Below are positions 41,329 to 52,749 of a stretch of DNA of 64,000 bases, piece by piece; within the stretch, counting starts at the first letter, position 1; every line of letters starts with the position of its first letter. Origin of the DNA: CAVSRC01 sp963830205 (GTDB taxonomy: Bacteria; Pseudomonadota; Alphaproteobacteria; Rhizobiales; Kaistiaceae); assembly GCA_963830205.1 (NCBI GenBank), contig CAWHLP010000031.1:210719-274718 (forward strand), given 5' to 3'. The notes beneath the pieces are model-generated. The model did no database searches. It was not told the origin of the DNA and saw only the letters and a list, made by a program, of their open reading frames with translations. The translations under genes were made by a program, and so were the position numbers.

Positions 41329-42282
41329 ATGGGAGCGACCGAACAAACCATCTTCGAGCAGTTCGCCTACTGGCAGGCGGCGCTGGCGCCGGTCGCTCCG
41401 CCGCATGAGGCCGATTTCAACGTCTATATCGGCTGCGGCACGTCCTATAATCTTGCCCTGTCGCTGGCCGCCCTCAGCAACGGCGCCGGCCGGCCGGCGA
41501 TCGCGGTGCCCGGCGGCGAGTGGCTGAACCGCCCCGGGCTCTACCGGCCGCAGTGGCAGAAGGCCCACGTCATCGGGCTGTCGCGCAGCGGCGAGACAAG
41601 CGAGATGATCGCCGCCGCCAAGGCGAGCCGGGCAGCCGGCGCCTTCTTCACCGCCATCACGGTCGAACCGGAAAGCTCGTTCGCCAAGAACTGCGACCGC
41701 CTGCTGGTCGCCGAGACGCATCCCCTGGAAGGCATCGTGATGACCACCTCGGCGAGCCTGATGCTGCTGCTTGGCATCGTCGACCTCGGCCATCAGGTGC
41801 CGGTGTCGCTGATCGACACGGCGCGCCGGATCCTCGAAGACGCCGACGCCCGCATGGTCCCGCTCATCGACGGCCGCTCGCACATCGTCTATCTCGGCGC
41901 CGGCCCACTCTACGGCGTCGCGCTCGAAGGCGCGCTCAAGCTGATGGAGATGAGCCAGGTCTTCACCCAGACCTTTCATCCCCTCGAATACCGCCACGGG
42001 CCGATCAGCCTGGTCGACAAGCGCACCGCCGCCGTGATGCTGCACAGCCAAAGCGAGCCGGCGACCGAATCCGCCCTCGTCGGCGAGCTTCAGCAAAAGG
42101 GCGCGCGGGTGCTCGGCTTCGGCGGGCCGGGCGATGTCAGCATCCCCGTCGATTGTGCCCCGGCGCTTGCCGGCCTCGCCGTCCTGCCGGCGCTCCAGCT
42201 CCTCGGCGAGCGCACGGCACAGGCGCACAACCTCGACACCACGGCGCCGCGTCACCTGACCAAGGTCGTCACGCTGCCATGA
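41329..42282 (+). CDS. SIS-domain sugar isomerase/deaminase, AgaS-like
   Basis: Cytoplasmic protein of 317 residues with two SIS domains. VYIGCGTSYNLALSLAAL and SRSGETSEMIAAAKA form the phosphosugar pocket; a second domain has VYLGAGPLYGVALEGALKL and TFHPLEYRHGPISL. This is the isomerase half of glucosamine-6-phosphate synthase and is shared by AgaS, which deaminates and isomerises galactosamine 6-phosphate. GGAGA lies before the ATG. Its partner kbaZ-like gene overlaps it by four bases. Confidence 0.85.
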   Translation: MGATEQTIFEQFAYWQAALAPVAPPHEADFNVYIGCGTSYNLALSLAALSNGAGRPAIAVPGGEWLNRPGLYRPQWQKAHVIGLSRSGETSEMIAAAKASRAAGAFFTAITVEPESSFAKNCDRLLVAETHPLEGIVMTTSASLMLLLGIVDLGHQVPVSLIDTARRILEDADARMVPLIDGRSHIVYLGAGPLYGVALEGALKLMEMSQVFTQTFHPLEYRHGPISLVDKRTAAVMLHSQSEPATESALVGELQQKGARVLGFGGPGDVSIPVDCAPALAGLAVLPALQLLGERTAQAHNLDTTAPRHLTKVVTLP

Positions 42283-43589
42283 CCGCGACCAGCCAGGACA
42301 ACCGCCGCCACGCCCTCGGGCTCATGCTGGGGAAGCGCACGGCCACGCTGCCGCGCGGCATTACCTCGGTCTGCTCGGCACATCCTTTGGTGATCGAGGC
42401 CGCCCTCAGGCGCGGCCTCGCCGAGGCGATGCCGGTCCTCATCGAGGCGACCTGCAACCAGGTCAACCACGAGGGCGGCTATACCGGCATGACCCCGGCC
42501 GATTTCCGAGGCTTTGTCGAGGGCATCGCCGCTGAGGTCGGGTTTCCGCGCGCGCAGCTCATCCTGGGGGGCGACCATCTCGGCCCCAATCCGTGGAAGA
42601 GCCTGCCGGCCGACGAGGCCTTGCGGCGCGCCGAGACCATGGTCGCGGCCTATGTCGCCGCTGGCTTCGAGAAGATCCACCTCGACACGTCGATGGGCTG
42701 CGCCGGCGAGCCGGCGGCGCTCGCCGACGATCTGACCGCAACCCGCGCCGCCCGCCTGGCATGGATCGCGGAGAACCAGGCGGCCGCGTCCGGCACGCGC
42801 CCGGTCTACATCATCGGCACCGAGGTGCCGCCGCCGGGCGGCGCCACGCACGTTCTGGGCGAGATCGCCATCACCGAGCCGGCCGCGCCGGCGCGAACCC
42901 TTGCCGTCCATCGCGCCGCCTTTGCCGAACACGGCGTCGAGGATGCGCTCGAGCGCGTGATCGGCATCGTCGTCCAGCCGGGCGTCGAGTTCGGCAATGC
43001 CAATGTGGCGATCTACCGGCCCGAGCGCGCCCGCGCGCTCAGCCAGTCGCTGGCAAGCCTGCCCGGGCTGGTCTTCGAGGCCCACTCGACCGACTACCAG
43101 CCGGCAGCGGCGCTGTCGGCGCTGGTCGACGACGGCTTCGCCATCCTCAAGGTCGGTCCCGGCCTGACGTTTGCTCTGCGCGAAGCCTTCTACGGGCTCG
43201 ATGCCATTGCTGCGGAGCTTGCCGGCGCCCCCTTCGCTGATTCGGTCGAGCGCACCATGGAACAGGTGATGGTCGACGATCCGCGCCATTGGCAGTCGCA
43301 CTATCCGGGCAGCGCCGACGAGCAGCGCCTGCAACGGCATTTCAGCTACAGCGACCGCATCCGCTATTACTGGCCGGCGGCCAACGCCGCCGCCGCGGTC
43401 GAGCGCCTGTTCGAGCGGCTCGGCGATGGCGACCTTCCCGAGACGCTGGTCAGCCAGCATCTCGGCCGGCTCCATGCGGCGGTCGTCACCGGCAGGCTCG
43501 CGCCGACGCCGCGCGCTCTGTGTCTGGCGGCCATCGACGGCGCCCTCGATCCCTACTACGCCGCAACGCGGAACCCGGACGGCGGGTAG
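42279..43589 (+). CDS. D-tagatose-bisphosphate aldolase non-catalytic subunit family (KbaZ/GatZ-like)
   Basis: TIM-barrel protein of 436 residues. Segments typical of GatZ/KbaZ are GITSVCSAHPLVIEAALRRG, ATCNQVNHEGGYTGMTP, GGDHLGPNPWK, IHLDTSMGCAG, VYIIGTEVPPPGGA and FEAHSTDYQ. In enteric bacteria it supports the class II aldolase GatY/KbaY. No such catalytic partner is encoded here. Lone KbaZ (AgaZ) with AgaS and a BadF kinase is also reported in non-enteric Aga pathways, where it is proposed to act as a kinase or aldolase. Last gene of the operon. Confidence 0.88.
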   Translation: MTATSQDNRRHALGLMLGKRTATLPRGITSVCSAHPLVIEAALRRGLAEAMPVLIEATCNQVNHEGGYTGMTPADFRGFVEGIAAEVGFPRAQLILGGDHLGPNPWKSLPADEALRRAETMVAAYVAAGFEKIHLDTSMGCAGEPAALADDLTATRAARLAWIAENQAAASGTRPVYIIGTEVPPPGGATHVLGEIAITEPAAPARTLAVHRAAFAEHGVEDALERVIGIVVQPGVEFGNANVAIYRPERARALSQSLASLPGLVFEAHSTDYQPAAALSALVDDGFAILKVGPGLTFALREAFYGLDAIAAELAGAPFADSVERTMEQVMVDDPRHWQSHYPGSADEQRLQRHFSYSDRIRYYWPAANAAAAVERLFERLGDGDLPETLVSQHLGRLHAAVVTGRLAPTPRALCLAAIDGALDPYYAATRNPDGG

Positions 43590-43595
43590 CTCGGC

Positions 43596-44822
43596 TCAGG
43601 CCGATCTCCCCAGCCAGGTGAGATAGGCGTTGACGCCGCCATTGCGGGCGGCGTCGGCGTCGGAGTCCTTTGCGACGATGTTTGCCGCGTTGCCGCACAC
43701 CTTGGCCAGCGCCGCGGCAACCATCTCCGCCTGACCAGGCTTGAGATTGCACGGGTCGAGCTGGAAATAGCCGAGCTCCGTCTCGTGGTTGCGCACGATG
43801 ATGGCGGGATCCTGCTCTCCAAGCGCGCGGGCGACCGTGGCAGGGCTGGCACCAAGCCGGGCAGCATCGATATTGACCTGGAGGCGCTCCAGCGGATTGC
43901 CGGTCGGGTCGGGCACGATCACCGGGTTGATGCCGGCGATGGGCTTGAGCGCCGCCACCCACAGCTCCAGTGCCCGCCGCTCCTCGGCGCGGATGCCGGC
44001 ATGATCGCGCTTCTGCCATTGCCTGAGCGCGGCGATGGCGCCGGCAATGCTCTCCTTGCCGATCTTCATGCCGCGGCCGATGCCCATGTTCTGCATGTAG
44101 GCGGCGCGCACCAGATCGCGCTTGCCGGCGATGATGCCCGACGTCGGCCCGCCCAGGAACTTGTGGCCGGAATAGACCGCGAGGCTGGCGCCATCGGCGA
44201 GGAAGCCGGTGAGATCGTATTCCGATGCGGCATCGACGATCACCGGCACATTGGCGCGCCGGCAGATCTGGGCGAAACGGCGGAGCGGGATCTGGCCGTA
44301 TTCGACCACGTGATGGGAGACCACGTAGAGCGCCGCCGCGGTCCTCTCGGTCAACCCGCTTTCAAGCTGGTAGTCGGCGGCCTGGGTCGCCTGACCGATC
44401 GGATGGACCGTCGCCCCGGTGAGCTCAATCGCCTGGGACACCGGCGCACCGTAGCCGCACAGGTGGCCGAGCTGGACGACCACCTCGTCCTTCTCGCCGG
44501 GATCATTGGGCAGGGCCTCGATGCGGCCCGGATCGATGCCGGTCATGCAGGCGGCGACCGAGAGCGTGATGCCGGCGCCGGCCGAGGCGGTCATGCAGCC
44601 GGCCTCCGCGCCGGTGAGATCGGCGATCGCGGCGCTCGCCCGCGCCTGCAGCTCGTGCATGTCGACGAACTCGCCCATGACCGCCGCGGTCGCCCGGCGC
44701 ACCTCCTCGCTGGCGATCGAGCCACCCAGGCTGGTCATGGTGCCCGAGACATTGATCACGCGGCGGCAGCCATTGGCGTCGTGCCACGCCCACATTCCGG
44801 TTTCGTCCTGTTTCGTCGTCAT
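43596..44822 (-). CDS. SelA-like PLP-dependent enzyme (D-glucosaminate-6-phosphate ammonia-lyase related)
   Basis: Fold-type I pyridoxal-phosphate protein of 408 residues in the SelA-related group that includes DgaE. INVSGTMTSLGGS (N-terminus), TASAGAGITLSVAACMTG, PVIVDAASEYDLTGFL and the lysine of SGHKFLGGPTSGII (Schiff-base candidate) are visible. Members of this group lyse beta-hydroxy or sugar amino acids, releasing ammonia. The ATG at 44822 has AGAAG upstream. It is the last gene of the operon with a RidA-like protein just before it, fitting an enamine/imine-forming reaction. The true substrate is unknown. Confidence 0.8.
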   Translation of the reverse strand: MTTKQDETGMWAWHDANGCRRVINVSGTMTSLGGSIASEEVRRATAAVMGEFVDMHELQARASAAIADLTGAEAGCMTASAGAGITLSVAACMTGIDPGRIEALPNDPGEKDEVVVQLGHLCGYGAPVSQAIELTGATVHPIGQATQAADYQLESGLTERTAAALYVVSHHVVEYGQIPLRRFAQICRRANVPVIVDAASEYDLTGFLADGASLAVYSGHKFLGGPTSGIIAGKRDLVRAAYMQNMGIGRGMKIGKESIAGAIAALRQWQKRDHAGIRAEERRALELWVAALKPIAGINPVIVPDPTGNPLERLQVNIDAARLGASPATVARALGEQDPAIIVRNHETELGYFQLDPCNLKPGQAEMVAAALAKVCGNAANIVAKDSDADAARNGGVNAYLTWLGRSA

Positions 44823-44833
44823 TTTGTTTCTTC

Positions 44834-45311
44834 TCAATCTCGGAGTTCGAAGACAGCTTCGATCTCCACGGTGATGTTGTTGGGAAGCGAAGCGACGCCG
44901 ACGGCCGAGCGGGCATGGACGCCGTCGGCCCCGAAGAGGTCGGCAAAGAGCTGCGAGGCGCCGTCGATGACGAAGGGATGGCGCTCGAAGTCGGGCGCCG
45001 CATTGACCAGTCCGAGCAGCTTGATCACGCCGGCAACGCGGTCGAGCCCGCCGAGATGGTCGCGCAAGGTCGCCAGGATGTTGACCGCCACCAGCTGGGC
45101 ATGGTCGCGGGCGACCTCGGCGCTGACCTCGGCGCCGACCTTGCCGCGCAGCAGCGTGCCATCGGCCTGCACCGGCCCCTGGCCGGAGACGAAGACAAGC
45201 TGGCCGGTCTGGCGGACGTTGCAGAAGGCGCCGATCGGCGTCGGCGCGACGGCGGGCAGTTCGATGCCGAGGCGGGCGAGCCGCCTGGCGACGGCATCGC
45301 GATGTTTCAGG

Positions 45312-45325
<14 letters not shown>
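44834..45325 (-). CDS. RidA/YjgF-family protein
   Basis: Small trimeric enamine/imine deaminase family, 163 residues. LVFVSGQGPVQADGTLLRGK corresponds to the usual SGQ region, with NILATLRDHLGGLDRVAGVI and SAVGVASLPNNITVEIEAVF near the end. The arginine expected just before the C-terminal strand is replaced, as in longer RidA subfamilies (here RSAVGV). It overlaps the upstream ATPase gene by 14 bases and ends 11 bases before the SelA-like gene, so it is a dedicated partner. Confidence 0.85.
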
Positions 45326-46270
<945 letters not shown>

Positions 46271-46274
<4 letters not shown>

Positions 46275-47269
46275 ACAGCGGCCACCTCCTGCCCGGCATG
46301 GAAGCAGGCGACCCGGTGGTTGGCGGCGAAATCGCCGAGCGCGACCGGCTCCCTGCACGCAGCGTCGGCGCGCACGCAGCGCGGCGCGAAGGCACAGCCC
46401 GGCGGCATGGCCTGGAGCGGCGGCACCGTGCCGGGAATGGGCACGATCCGCTCGCTCTCGCCACGGTCGGCCCTCGGGATCGAATTGAGCAGGCCCTGGG
46501 TATAGGGATGGCTCGGCCGCGCGAACAACTCCCTGACGCCGGCCTGCTCGACGATCGCCCCGGCATACATCACCGCCACGTCGTCGGCCATTTCGGCGAC
46601 CACACCCATGTTGTGGGTGACGAACAGGATCGACATGCCGAGCTCCTTCTGCAGCCGGCGCATCAGGTCGAGAATCTGGGCCTGGATGGTGACGTCGAGC
46701 GCCGTCGTCGGCTCGTCGGCGATGAGCAGCGCCGGATTGCACACCAGCGCGAGCGCGATCATCGCCCGCTGGCGCATGCCGCCGGAAAGCTCGTGCGGAT
46801 AGTTGTCGATGCGCGACGCCGCCGCCGGAATCTCGACCAGCTCCAGCATCTCCAGCACGCGCTTGCGGCGCGCCGCGGCATCGAGGCTGCTGTGCAGGAG
46901 CAGCATCTCGCCGATCTGGTCGCCGATCGTGAACAGCGGGTTCAGCGACGACATCGGCTCCTGGAAGATCATGGCGATCTCGGCGCCGCGCAGCGCGCGC
47001 ATGGCGGCTTCCGGCAACGCCGTCAAATCGGTCGTCTCGCCGCGCGACGGGCGGTAGCGGATGGCGCCGCCGGCGACCACACCATTTTTCGGCAGCAGGC
47101 CCATGATCGCCAGCGCCGAGACCGACTTGCCCGAGCCGCTTTCGCCGACCACCGCCAGCGTGCGGCCGGGATGGATGGTGAAGCTGACGTCGCGCACCGC
47201 CGCCAGCGCCGTGTGCCGCGAGCGGAAGGCGACGCTGAGGTTGCTGACATCGAGCACCGGCTGGCTCAC
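46271..47269 (-). CDS. Peptide-type ABC transporter ATPase (DppD/OppD-like)
   Basis: Partner ATPase of 332 residues. It has Walker A GESGSGKSVSALAIMGLLP, IFQEPMSSLNPLFTIGDQI, signature LSGGMRQRAMIALAL, Walker B LLIADEPTTALDVT and FVTHNMGVVAEMADD. The C-terminal cysteine segment is GCAFAPRCVRADAAC. The GTG at 47269 overlaps the amidohydrolase stop (GTGA) and has GGAGGGG in front. It forms a heterodimer with the DppF-like ATPase. Confidence 0.9.
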
Positions 47270-48381
47270 CGGCCCCTCCGCGCCGCCGCCATCGCCGAGG
47301 CGCCGATCACCGTCAGGCGCGGTTCGAACATCCGCTTGAGCGTCAGCCGTGCGCCCAGGCTGTCGACGGCCTCGATATCGACATCGACCAGGTCGAAGAC
47401 GGTGAAATCGGCCTTCTCTCCGGGCTTTGCCCCGTTCAGCGCACCGAGCCCGAGGACCGAGCGCGGCCGCTCGGTGACTGCGGTCACCACCTCGTCGAAG
47501 GTGAGGCCGACGGCCATCAGCTTGGCCATGGTGGTGGCGAGGTCGTAGACCGGACCGCCGATGTTGTGCAGGTGCAGGTCGGTGGAGATCGACCACGGCC
47601 GGAGCCCGTCGCCGATGGCGGCGCGGGCGGTATCGAAGCTGAACGACGCGGCGCCGTGGCCGATGTCCATGCGCACGCCGGCATCGGCGAGGCGCCGCGC
47701 CTGCGCGAACAGCATCTCGGTGTCGCGGATCGAGCCGGCCTTCTTGCCGTTGAAGCAATGGGTAACGATGTCGCCGGGGGCGAGGATGTCGAATACTTCG
47801 TCGAGCAGCGGCGGCGGCTCGCCGACATGGACCATCAGCGGCAGCTTGAGGATCTCGGCGACGCGCTTGGCGATCTTCGCCGGCGTGATCCCCCAGGCGT
47901 CGGTGATGACGCCGCTGGCGCGCACCTTGATGCCGCAGATGACGTCGCGGTTCTCCTCAGCGACCTCGATCGTGCGGTCAACATCGATCGACCGGAGGTC
48001 GATGAGCTCGGACACCCGGTTGCAGGCAACCAGGCCGATCGAGCCGATATTGAGGAAGGCGCGCACGGTCTCCTGCTGCGCCTCGATGACGTATTCGCGC
48101 AGGCCGTGGAACGCCGCCTCGCCGGCCGACCCGGCATCGGCCATGGCGGTGACGCCGGTAGCGCGGCCGGCCTCGGAGGCGCGCACCGAAATGTCGGTGC
48201 CGCCATGCCAGACATGGACGTGCAGGTCGCACCAGCCGGGCGACAGATAGGCGCCCTTGCAGTCGATGACCTCGGCGCCGGGGAGATCGGCAACGGCGAC
48301 CAGCCCGTCGTCGCCGACCGTTATCGACTGGGGCGCGCCATCAAGGCCGGCGGCGCGGAAATTGGTGAGCTTGAGGGACAT
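47266..48381 (-). CDS. Amidohydrolase/deacetylase family metallohydrolase
   Basis: Cytoplasmic amidohydrolase-superfamily enzyme of 371 residues. Metal and catalytic positions are visible: CDLHVHVWHGG (HxH), GIKVRASG (probable carboxylated Lys), LMVHVGEPPP (His), VTHCFNGKK (His) and STDLHLHN (Asp). This subgroup is repeatedly found beside SelA-like PLP enzymes, as here, and is thought to open a cyclic amide or remove an acyl group before the PLP step. It is coupled to the DppD-like gene (GTGA) and lies three bases after dppC. Specific substrate unknown. Confidence 0.85.
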   Translation of the reverse strand: MSLKLTNFRAAGLDGAPQSITVGDDGLVAVADLPGAEVIDCKGAYLSPGWCDLHVHVWHGGTDISVRASEAGRATGVTAMADAGSAGEAAFHGLREYVIEAQQETVRAFLNIGSIGLVACNRVSELIDLRSIDVDRTIEVAEENRDVICGIKVRASGVITDAWGITPAKIAKRVAEILKLPLMVHVGEPPPLLDEVFDILAPGDIVTHCFNGKKAGSIRDTEMLFAQARRLADAGVRMDIGHGAASFSFDTARAAIGDGLRPWSISTDLHLHNIGGPVYDLATTMAKLMAVGLTFDEVVTAVTERPRSVLGLGALNGAKPGEKADFTVFDLVDVDIEAVDSLGARLTLKRMFEPRLTVIGASAMAAARRGR

Positions 48382-48384
48382 GTC

Positions 48385-49245
48385 TCAGAGGTCCTTGGCC
48401 AGGCGCGGGTCGAGCGCATCGCGCAGCCCGTCGCCGATGAGTTGCAGCGCCAGCACCGAAATCGAGATCGCCAGCCCCGGAAAGACGATGAGGAAGGCGG
48501 CCTGATCGATGTATTGCCGGCCTTCGTTGATCATCGTGCCCCAGCTCGGCGTCGAGGGATCGATGCCGACGCCGAGGAAGGACAGTCCGGATTCGGCCAG
48601 CATGGCGTAGGCGAAGATGAACGTCGCCTGGACGATGATCGGCGACATGATGTTGCGCAGCACATGTGTGGTCATGATGGTGAAGGTCGACGAGCCGAGC
48701 GCGACCGCCGCCTCGACATAGGGCAGCTCGCGGATGACCAGCGTCGAGGCGCGCACGATGCGGGCGATGCGCGGCGCATAGACGATCGACAGCGCGACGA
48801 TGACGTTGATCATCGAACCGCCGAGAATCGACACCAGCGCGATGGCGAGCAGGATATCCGGAAAGGCCATCATCGCATCGATCAGCCGCGACATGGGCGC
48901 GTCGAGCCGACGGAAGAATCCGGCGATCAGTCCGATGGTGATGCCGATGACGGAAGCCACTGCGGCGACGCCGAGCCCGATCGAAAGCGAGACGCGGCCG
49001 GCATAGAGCAGCCGCGAAAAGACATCGCGCCCGAAGGCGTCGGCCCCGAGCAGATAGGCTGCACCGGGCGGGGTCAGGCGGGCGCGCACCGACATCCTGG
49101 CCGGATCGGCGGAGGCGACGAACGGAGCGAAGACGCACAGCGCCACGATGACCAGGAAGACCAGGAGCGCGATGAGGACTGCCCGGCGGGAGAACAGCAG
49201 GGTAAGGAATTTCGGTTCCGCGAAGGCGTCTGATGCAGTGGTCAT
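48385..49245 (-). CDS. Peptide-type ABC transporter permease (DppC-like)
   Basis: Inner-membrane permease of 286 residues. The N-terminal helix (AVLIALLVFLVIVALCVFAP) is followed by LLGADAFGRDVFSRLLYAGR, typical of DppC/OppC. The EAA-type loop contains YVEAAVALGSSTFTIMTTHV, with LAESGLSFLGVGIDPSTPSW near the end. The start is 17 bases after dppB. Confidence 0.92.
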   Translation of the reverse strand: MTTASDAFAEPKFLTLLFSRRAVLIALLVFLVIVALCVFAPFVASADPARMSVRARLTPPGAAYLLGADAFGRDVFSRLLYAGRVSLSIGLGVAAVASVIGITIGLIAGFFRRLDAPMSRLIDAMMAFPDILLAIALVSILGGSMINVIVALSIVYAPRIARIVRASTLVIRELPYVEAAVALGSSTFTIMTTHVLRNIMSPIIVQATFIFAYAMLAESGLSFLGVGIDPSTPSWGTMINEGRQYIDQAAFLIVFPGLAISISVLALQLIGDGLRDALDPRLAKDL

Positions 49246-49261
49246 GGCGCCCGGCCGCTCC

Positions 49262-50203
<942 letters not shown>

Positions 50204-50240
50204 GCCGGCTGTCTCCCAAGGCGATCATGGGGCGCGCGCG

Positions 50241-50266
50241 ACGGGGCCCGCCGGAGCGGCCCCCGT
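50241..50266 (-). promoter_or_regulatory. Stem-loop between binding-protein gene and dppB-like gene
   Basis: ACGGGG-C-CCGC (50241-50251) pairs with GCGG-C-CCCCGT (50256-50266), ten pairs and one mismatch, with the loop CGGA. It sits in the gap after the binding-protein stop on the transcribed strand, the same place as the hairpins at 9044, 15882 and 30973. Confidence 0.6.
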
Positions 50267-50286
50267 CACATGCTTTCGTACCCGTT

Positions 50287-51831
50287 CTACTCCTTCGAGG
50301 CGTTCCAGAAGAACGGCCAGGGCGACGGCGTGACACCGTTGAGCTTCTTGGACGCACCCTCGAGCGCATTGAAGTTGCCGATCTTGATGAAGCCGACGTC
50401 CTCGAAATTCTCGGTCTGCATCTTGGCGAAGATCTCCTTGCGCTTCGCCGGATCGGTCTCGGTGGCGAACTGGTCGGCCAGAGCGACTTCCGCCGGCGTG
50501 TTCCAGCCGATGCGCGAGCTCGGGAACCACATGTCGGTCAAAGCCGGCTCTGGCAGGAAGGGCGAGTGGGTGATGTAGACGTCCCACAGCGCCGGATCGT
50601 TGCGGCGCTGGCCGAGCGTCGCCCAGTCGACCACGTCCATCTGCACCTTGAAGCCGGCCGCCTCGAGCGCCTGCTTGGCCACCTCGGCCATCTTGTAGTG
50701 GAACTCGTACTGGCGCGAGGTGAGGATGCGCAAGGGCGTGCCGTCATAGCCGGCTTCCTTGAGCAGCTCCCCTGCCTTCTTCGGGTCATTCTGGTTGTAG
50801 AGGTTGGTGCCGGCCTCGGTGTTCCAGAACCAGCCCTGCGGGTACATCGCCCCGTCGACCTTGAAGAACTTGTCGTCGCCGAAGGCGGCATAGAGCATGT
50901 CGTCGAACGGCAGGGCGGCGAGCAGCGCCTGACGGATCTTGAGGTTGGTCAGGAGACCCGCCTTGTGGTTGATCGCCCACACCGGCCAGCCGAACGGTGC
51001 CAGCAGCAGCGGCTTGGCGACATCGGAACTGGCGATGCGGTCGTAGCTCTCGGCCGGCAGGCCGTCGGCAAAGTCGAACTGCCCCGACAGCAGGCCTTCG
51101 ACGCGCGTATTGGCGTCCGGCACCGGGATGAAGCGGATCTCGTCCGGCACCTGGCCGCGTTTGCCGGCCCAGCCGCTGGCGGCATCGTCGCGCGGCACGA
51201 AGCCCTTGAAGCGGACAAGCTGCAGATACTGGTCGGGGACGTGCGCGCCGACTTCATAGGGGCCGGTGCCGACCACCTTGGAGAGCGTGTCGCCGGCGCC
51301 CTTGACGATCTCTTCCGGGTAGATCGCCGCGGCGGAATTGGAGAAAGCGAGCAGCGACATCAGCGGCGCATAAGGCTGCGTCATGGTGATGCGAACCGCA
51401 TAGGGGCCGGTGGCTTCGATGCTCTGCACCTTGTCGGCAACGGTCTTGCCGCGGCTGGCCACCTTCAGCCAGCGGTCGAGCGAGGCGACCACATCGGCCG
51501 AATCCATCGTCGAGCCGTCCTGGAAGGTGATCCCCTGCCTGAGCGGAATGTCATAGACCTTGCCGCCATCCGAGATGGTCGGCATGTCCTTGGCCAGAAG
51601 CGGCGCCACCGCCCAGTTGCCGTCGAACGTGTAGAGCGTCTCGACGATGTGCTGGGTGACGATGGAGACCACGTCCTTGGTCGAGACCATCGGGTCAAGC
51701 GTGTCCGCCTCGCCGACGATGGCCACGTTCACCGTGCCGGCGGCGAGCGTCGCCGGCACCTGCACAGCAAGCGCGCTGGCCGCCAAGAGCGGGGCCAGCA
51801 GGGTTGACTTGAAGAGGGCCTTGAATTTCAT
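50287..51831 (-). CDS. Peptide-type ABC transporter substrate-binding protein (DppA/OppA family 5)
   Basis: Periplasmic binding protein of 514 residues. The signal peptide is KSTLLAPLLAASALAVQVPA, ending at TLAAG. The mature part has VGEADTLDPMVSTKDVVSIV, the family signature near the N-terminus, and PLRQGITFQDGSTMDSADVV. It has no lipobox cysteine. The ATG at 51831 has GGAGGAA five bases upstream. It is the first gene of the operon and divergent from the IclR regulator. Family 5 proteins bind peptides but also opines, amino-sugar acids and other small compounds. Confidence 0.92.
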   Translation of the reverse strand: MKFKALFKSTLLAPLLAASALAVQVPATLAAGTVNVAIVGEADTLDPMVSTKDVVSIVTQHIVETLYTFDGNWAVAPLLAKDMPTISDGGKVYDIPLRQGITFQDGSTMDSADVVASLDRWLKVASRGKTVADKVQSIEATGPYAVRITMTQPYAPLMSLLAFSNSAAAIYPEEIVKGAGDTLSKVVGTGPYEVGAHVPDQYLQLVRFKGFVPRDDAASGWAGKRGQVPDEIRFIPVPDANTRVEGLLSGQFDFADGLPAESYDRIASSDVAKPLLLAPFGWPVWAINHKAGLLTNLKIRQALLAALPFDDMLYAAFGDDKFFKVDGAMYPQGWFWNTEAGTNLYNQNDPKKAGELLKEAGYDGTPLRILTSRQYEFHYKMAEVAKQALEAAGFKVQMDVVDWATLGQRRNDPALWDVYITHSPFLPEPALTDMWFPSSRIGWNTPAEVALADQFATETDPAKRKEIFAKMQTENFEDVGFIKIGNFNALEGASKKLNGVTPSPWPFFWNASKE

Positions 51832-51922
51832 GGATTCCTCCATTACTATGCATTATATGCTACAACAGCGTATCGGCATAGGTGATCCGCGTCAAGTTTA
51901 GCGCCGGACACGGGCAGGAAGA

Positions 51923-51952
51923 TTGACCTCCAGCCCGCTATTCCATTGTTAT
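51923..51952 (+). promoter_or_regulatory. Candidate sigma-70 promoter of the IclR gene
   Basis: TTGACC (51923-51928) and TGTTAT (51947-51952) are 18 bases apart, five of six and four of six consensus bases, 26 bases before the ATG. The other end of this intergenic region (51842-51875) is AT-rich and should hold the opposite promoter for the transporter operon. Confidence 0.35.
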
Positions 51953-51978
51953 AGAGTTAGCATCGACAGGAGCGGCTG

Positions 51979-52749
51979 ATGACCGACGAGACCAGGAAGC
52001 GGGTGGGCGCCATCGACCGGGCGCTGCAGATCCTCGACGTCCTGACCGAGCGCCAGCAGCCGATGAGCTCCTATGACCTGGCGCAGAAGACTGGCGCGCC
52101 GGCCTCGACCATCTACAAGATCGTCGACGAACTGGTCGAACGCTCGATGCTGACCCGCACCGGCGAGAACGCGGTGTGGCTTGGCCCGCGGCTGATGCGC
52201 TACGGGCTGACCTACCGCTCCCACATGAATGTGTTCAACGAGGCCAAGCGCGAGATGGAGGCGCTGGCCGAGCGGCTGGGCGAGACCATTCAGATCTGCG
52301 CTCGCGACGAAGACATGATGACGGTGATCGGCATGTCGCGCGGCGAGGACCATTTCAACGTCGCCTCCGACGTCGGCACCCGCGTTCCGCTCAACTGGAC
52401 GGCGTCGGGGCGCCTGCTGCTCGGCCATCTCGACGAGCACGAGCGCGTCCGCATCTTCCGCCAGATCGCCCGGCCGTCCACCACCGGCAAGGCCGAGATC
52501 GATCCGGTCCGGCTTGCGGAGCTGTCGGGCCGCGAGTTCCACGAGCGGCTGGCCGTTCAGATGAGCGCCTCGGAATTCGCCGTTGCCTGCATCGCCGCGC
52601 CCATCTGCGACGAGACCGGGGCGTGCGTGGCGACCATCTCGATCGTGCTGCCGGAGACCAGGGCGCGCGCGGAGACCGATCGGCTTGCCGAAGAGGTGCG
52701 CCGCTCGGCGCGCAATATCGAGACCGCCGTGGGACGGAAGGCGGCATAG
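51979..52749 (+). CDS. IclR-family transcriptional regulator
   Basis: Regulator of 256 residues. The N-terminal winged helix-turn-helix (about 8-70) reads VGAIDRALQILDVLTERQQP, then YDLAQKTGAPASTIYKIVDE. The effector domain (about 80-245) has LNWTASGRLLLGHLD, ASEFAVACIAAPICDETGAC and ISIVLPETRARAE. The intergenic region of 147 bases shared with the divergent transporter operon makes it the probable local regulator, likely sensing the imported compound. Confidence 0.9.
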   Translation: MTDETRKRVGAIDRALQILDVLTERQQPMSSYDLAQKTGAPASTIYKIVDELVERSMLTRTGENAVWLGPRLMRYGLTYRSHMNVFNEAKREMEALAERLGETIQICARDEDMMTVIGMSRGEDHFNVASDVGTRVPLNWTASGRLLLGHLDEHERVRIFRQIARPSTTGKAEIDPVRLAELSGREFHERLAVQMSASEFAVACIAAPICDETGACVATISIVLPETRARAETDRLAEEVRRSARNIETAVGRKAA

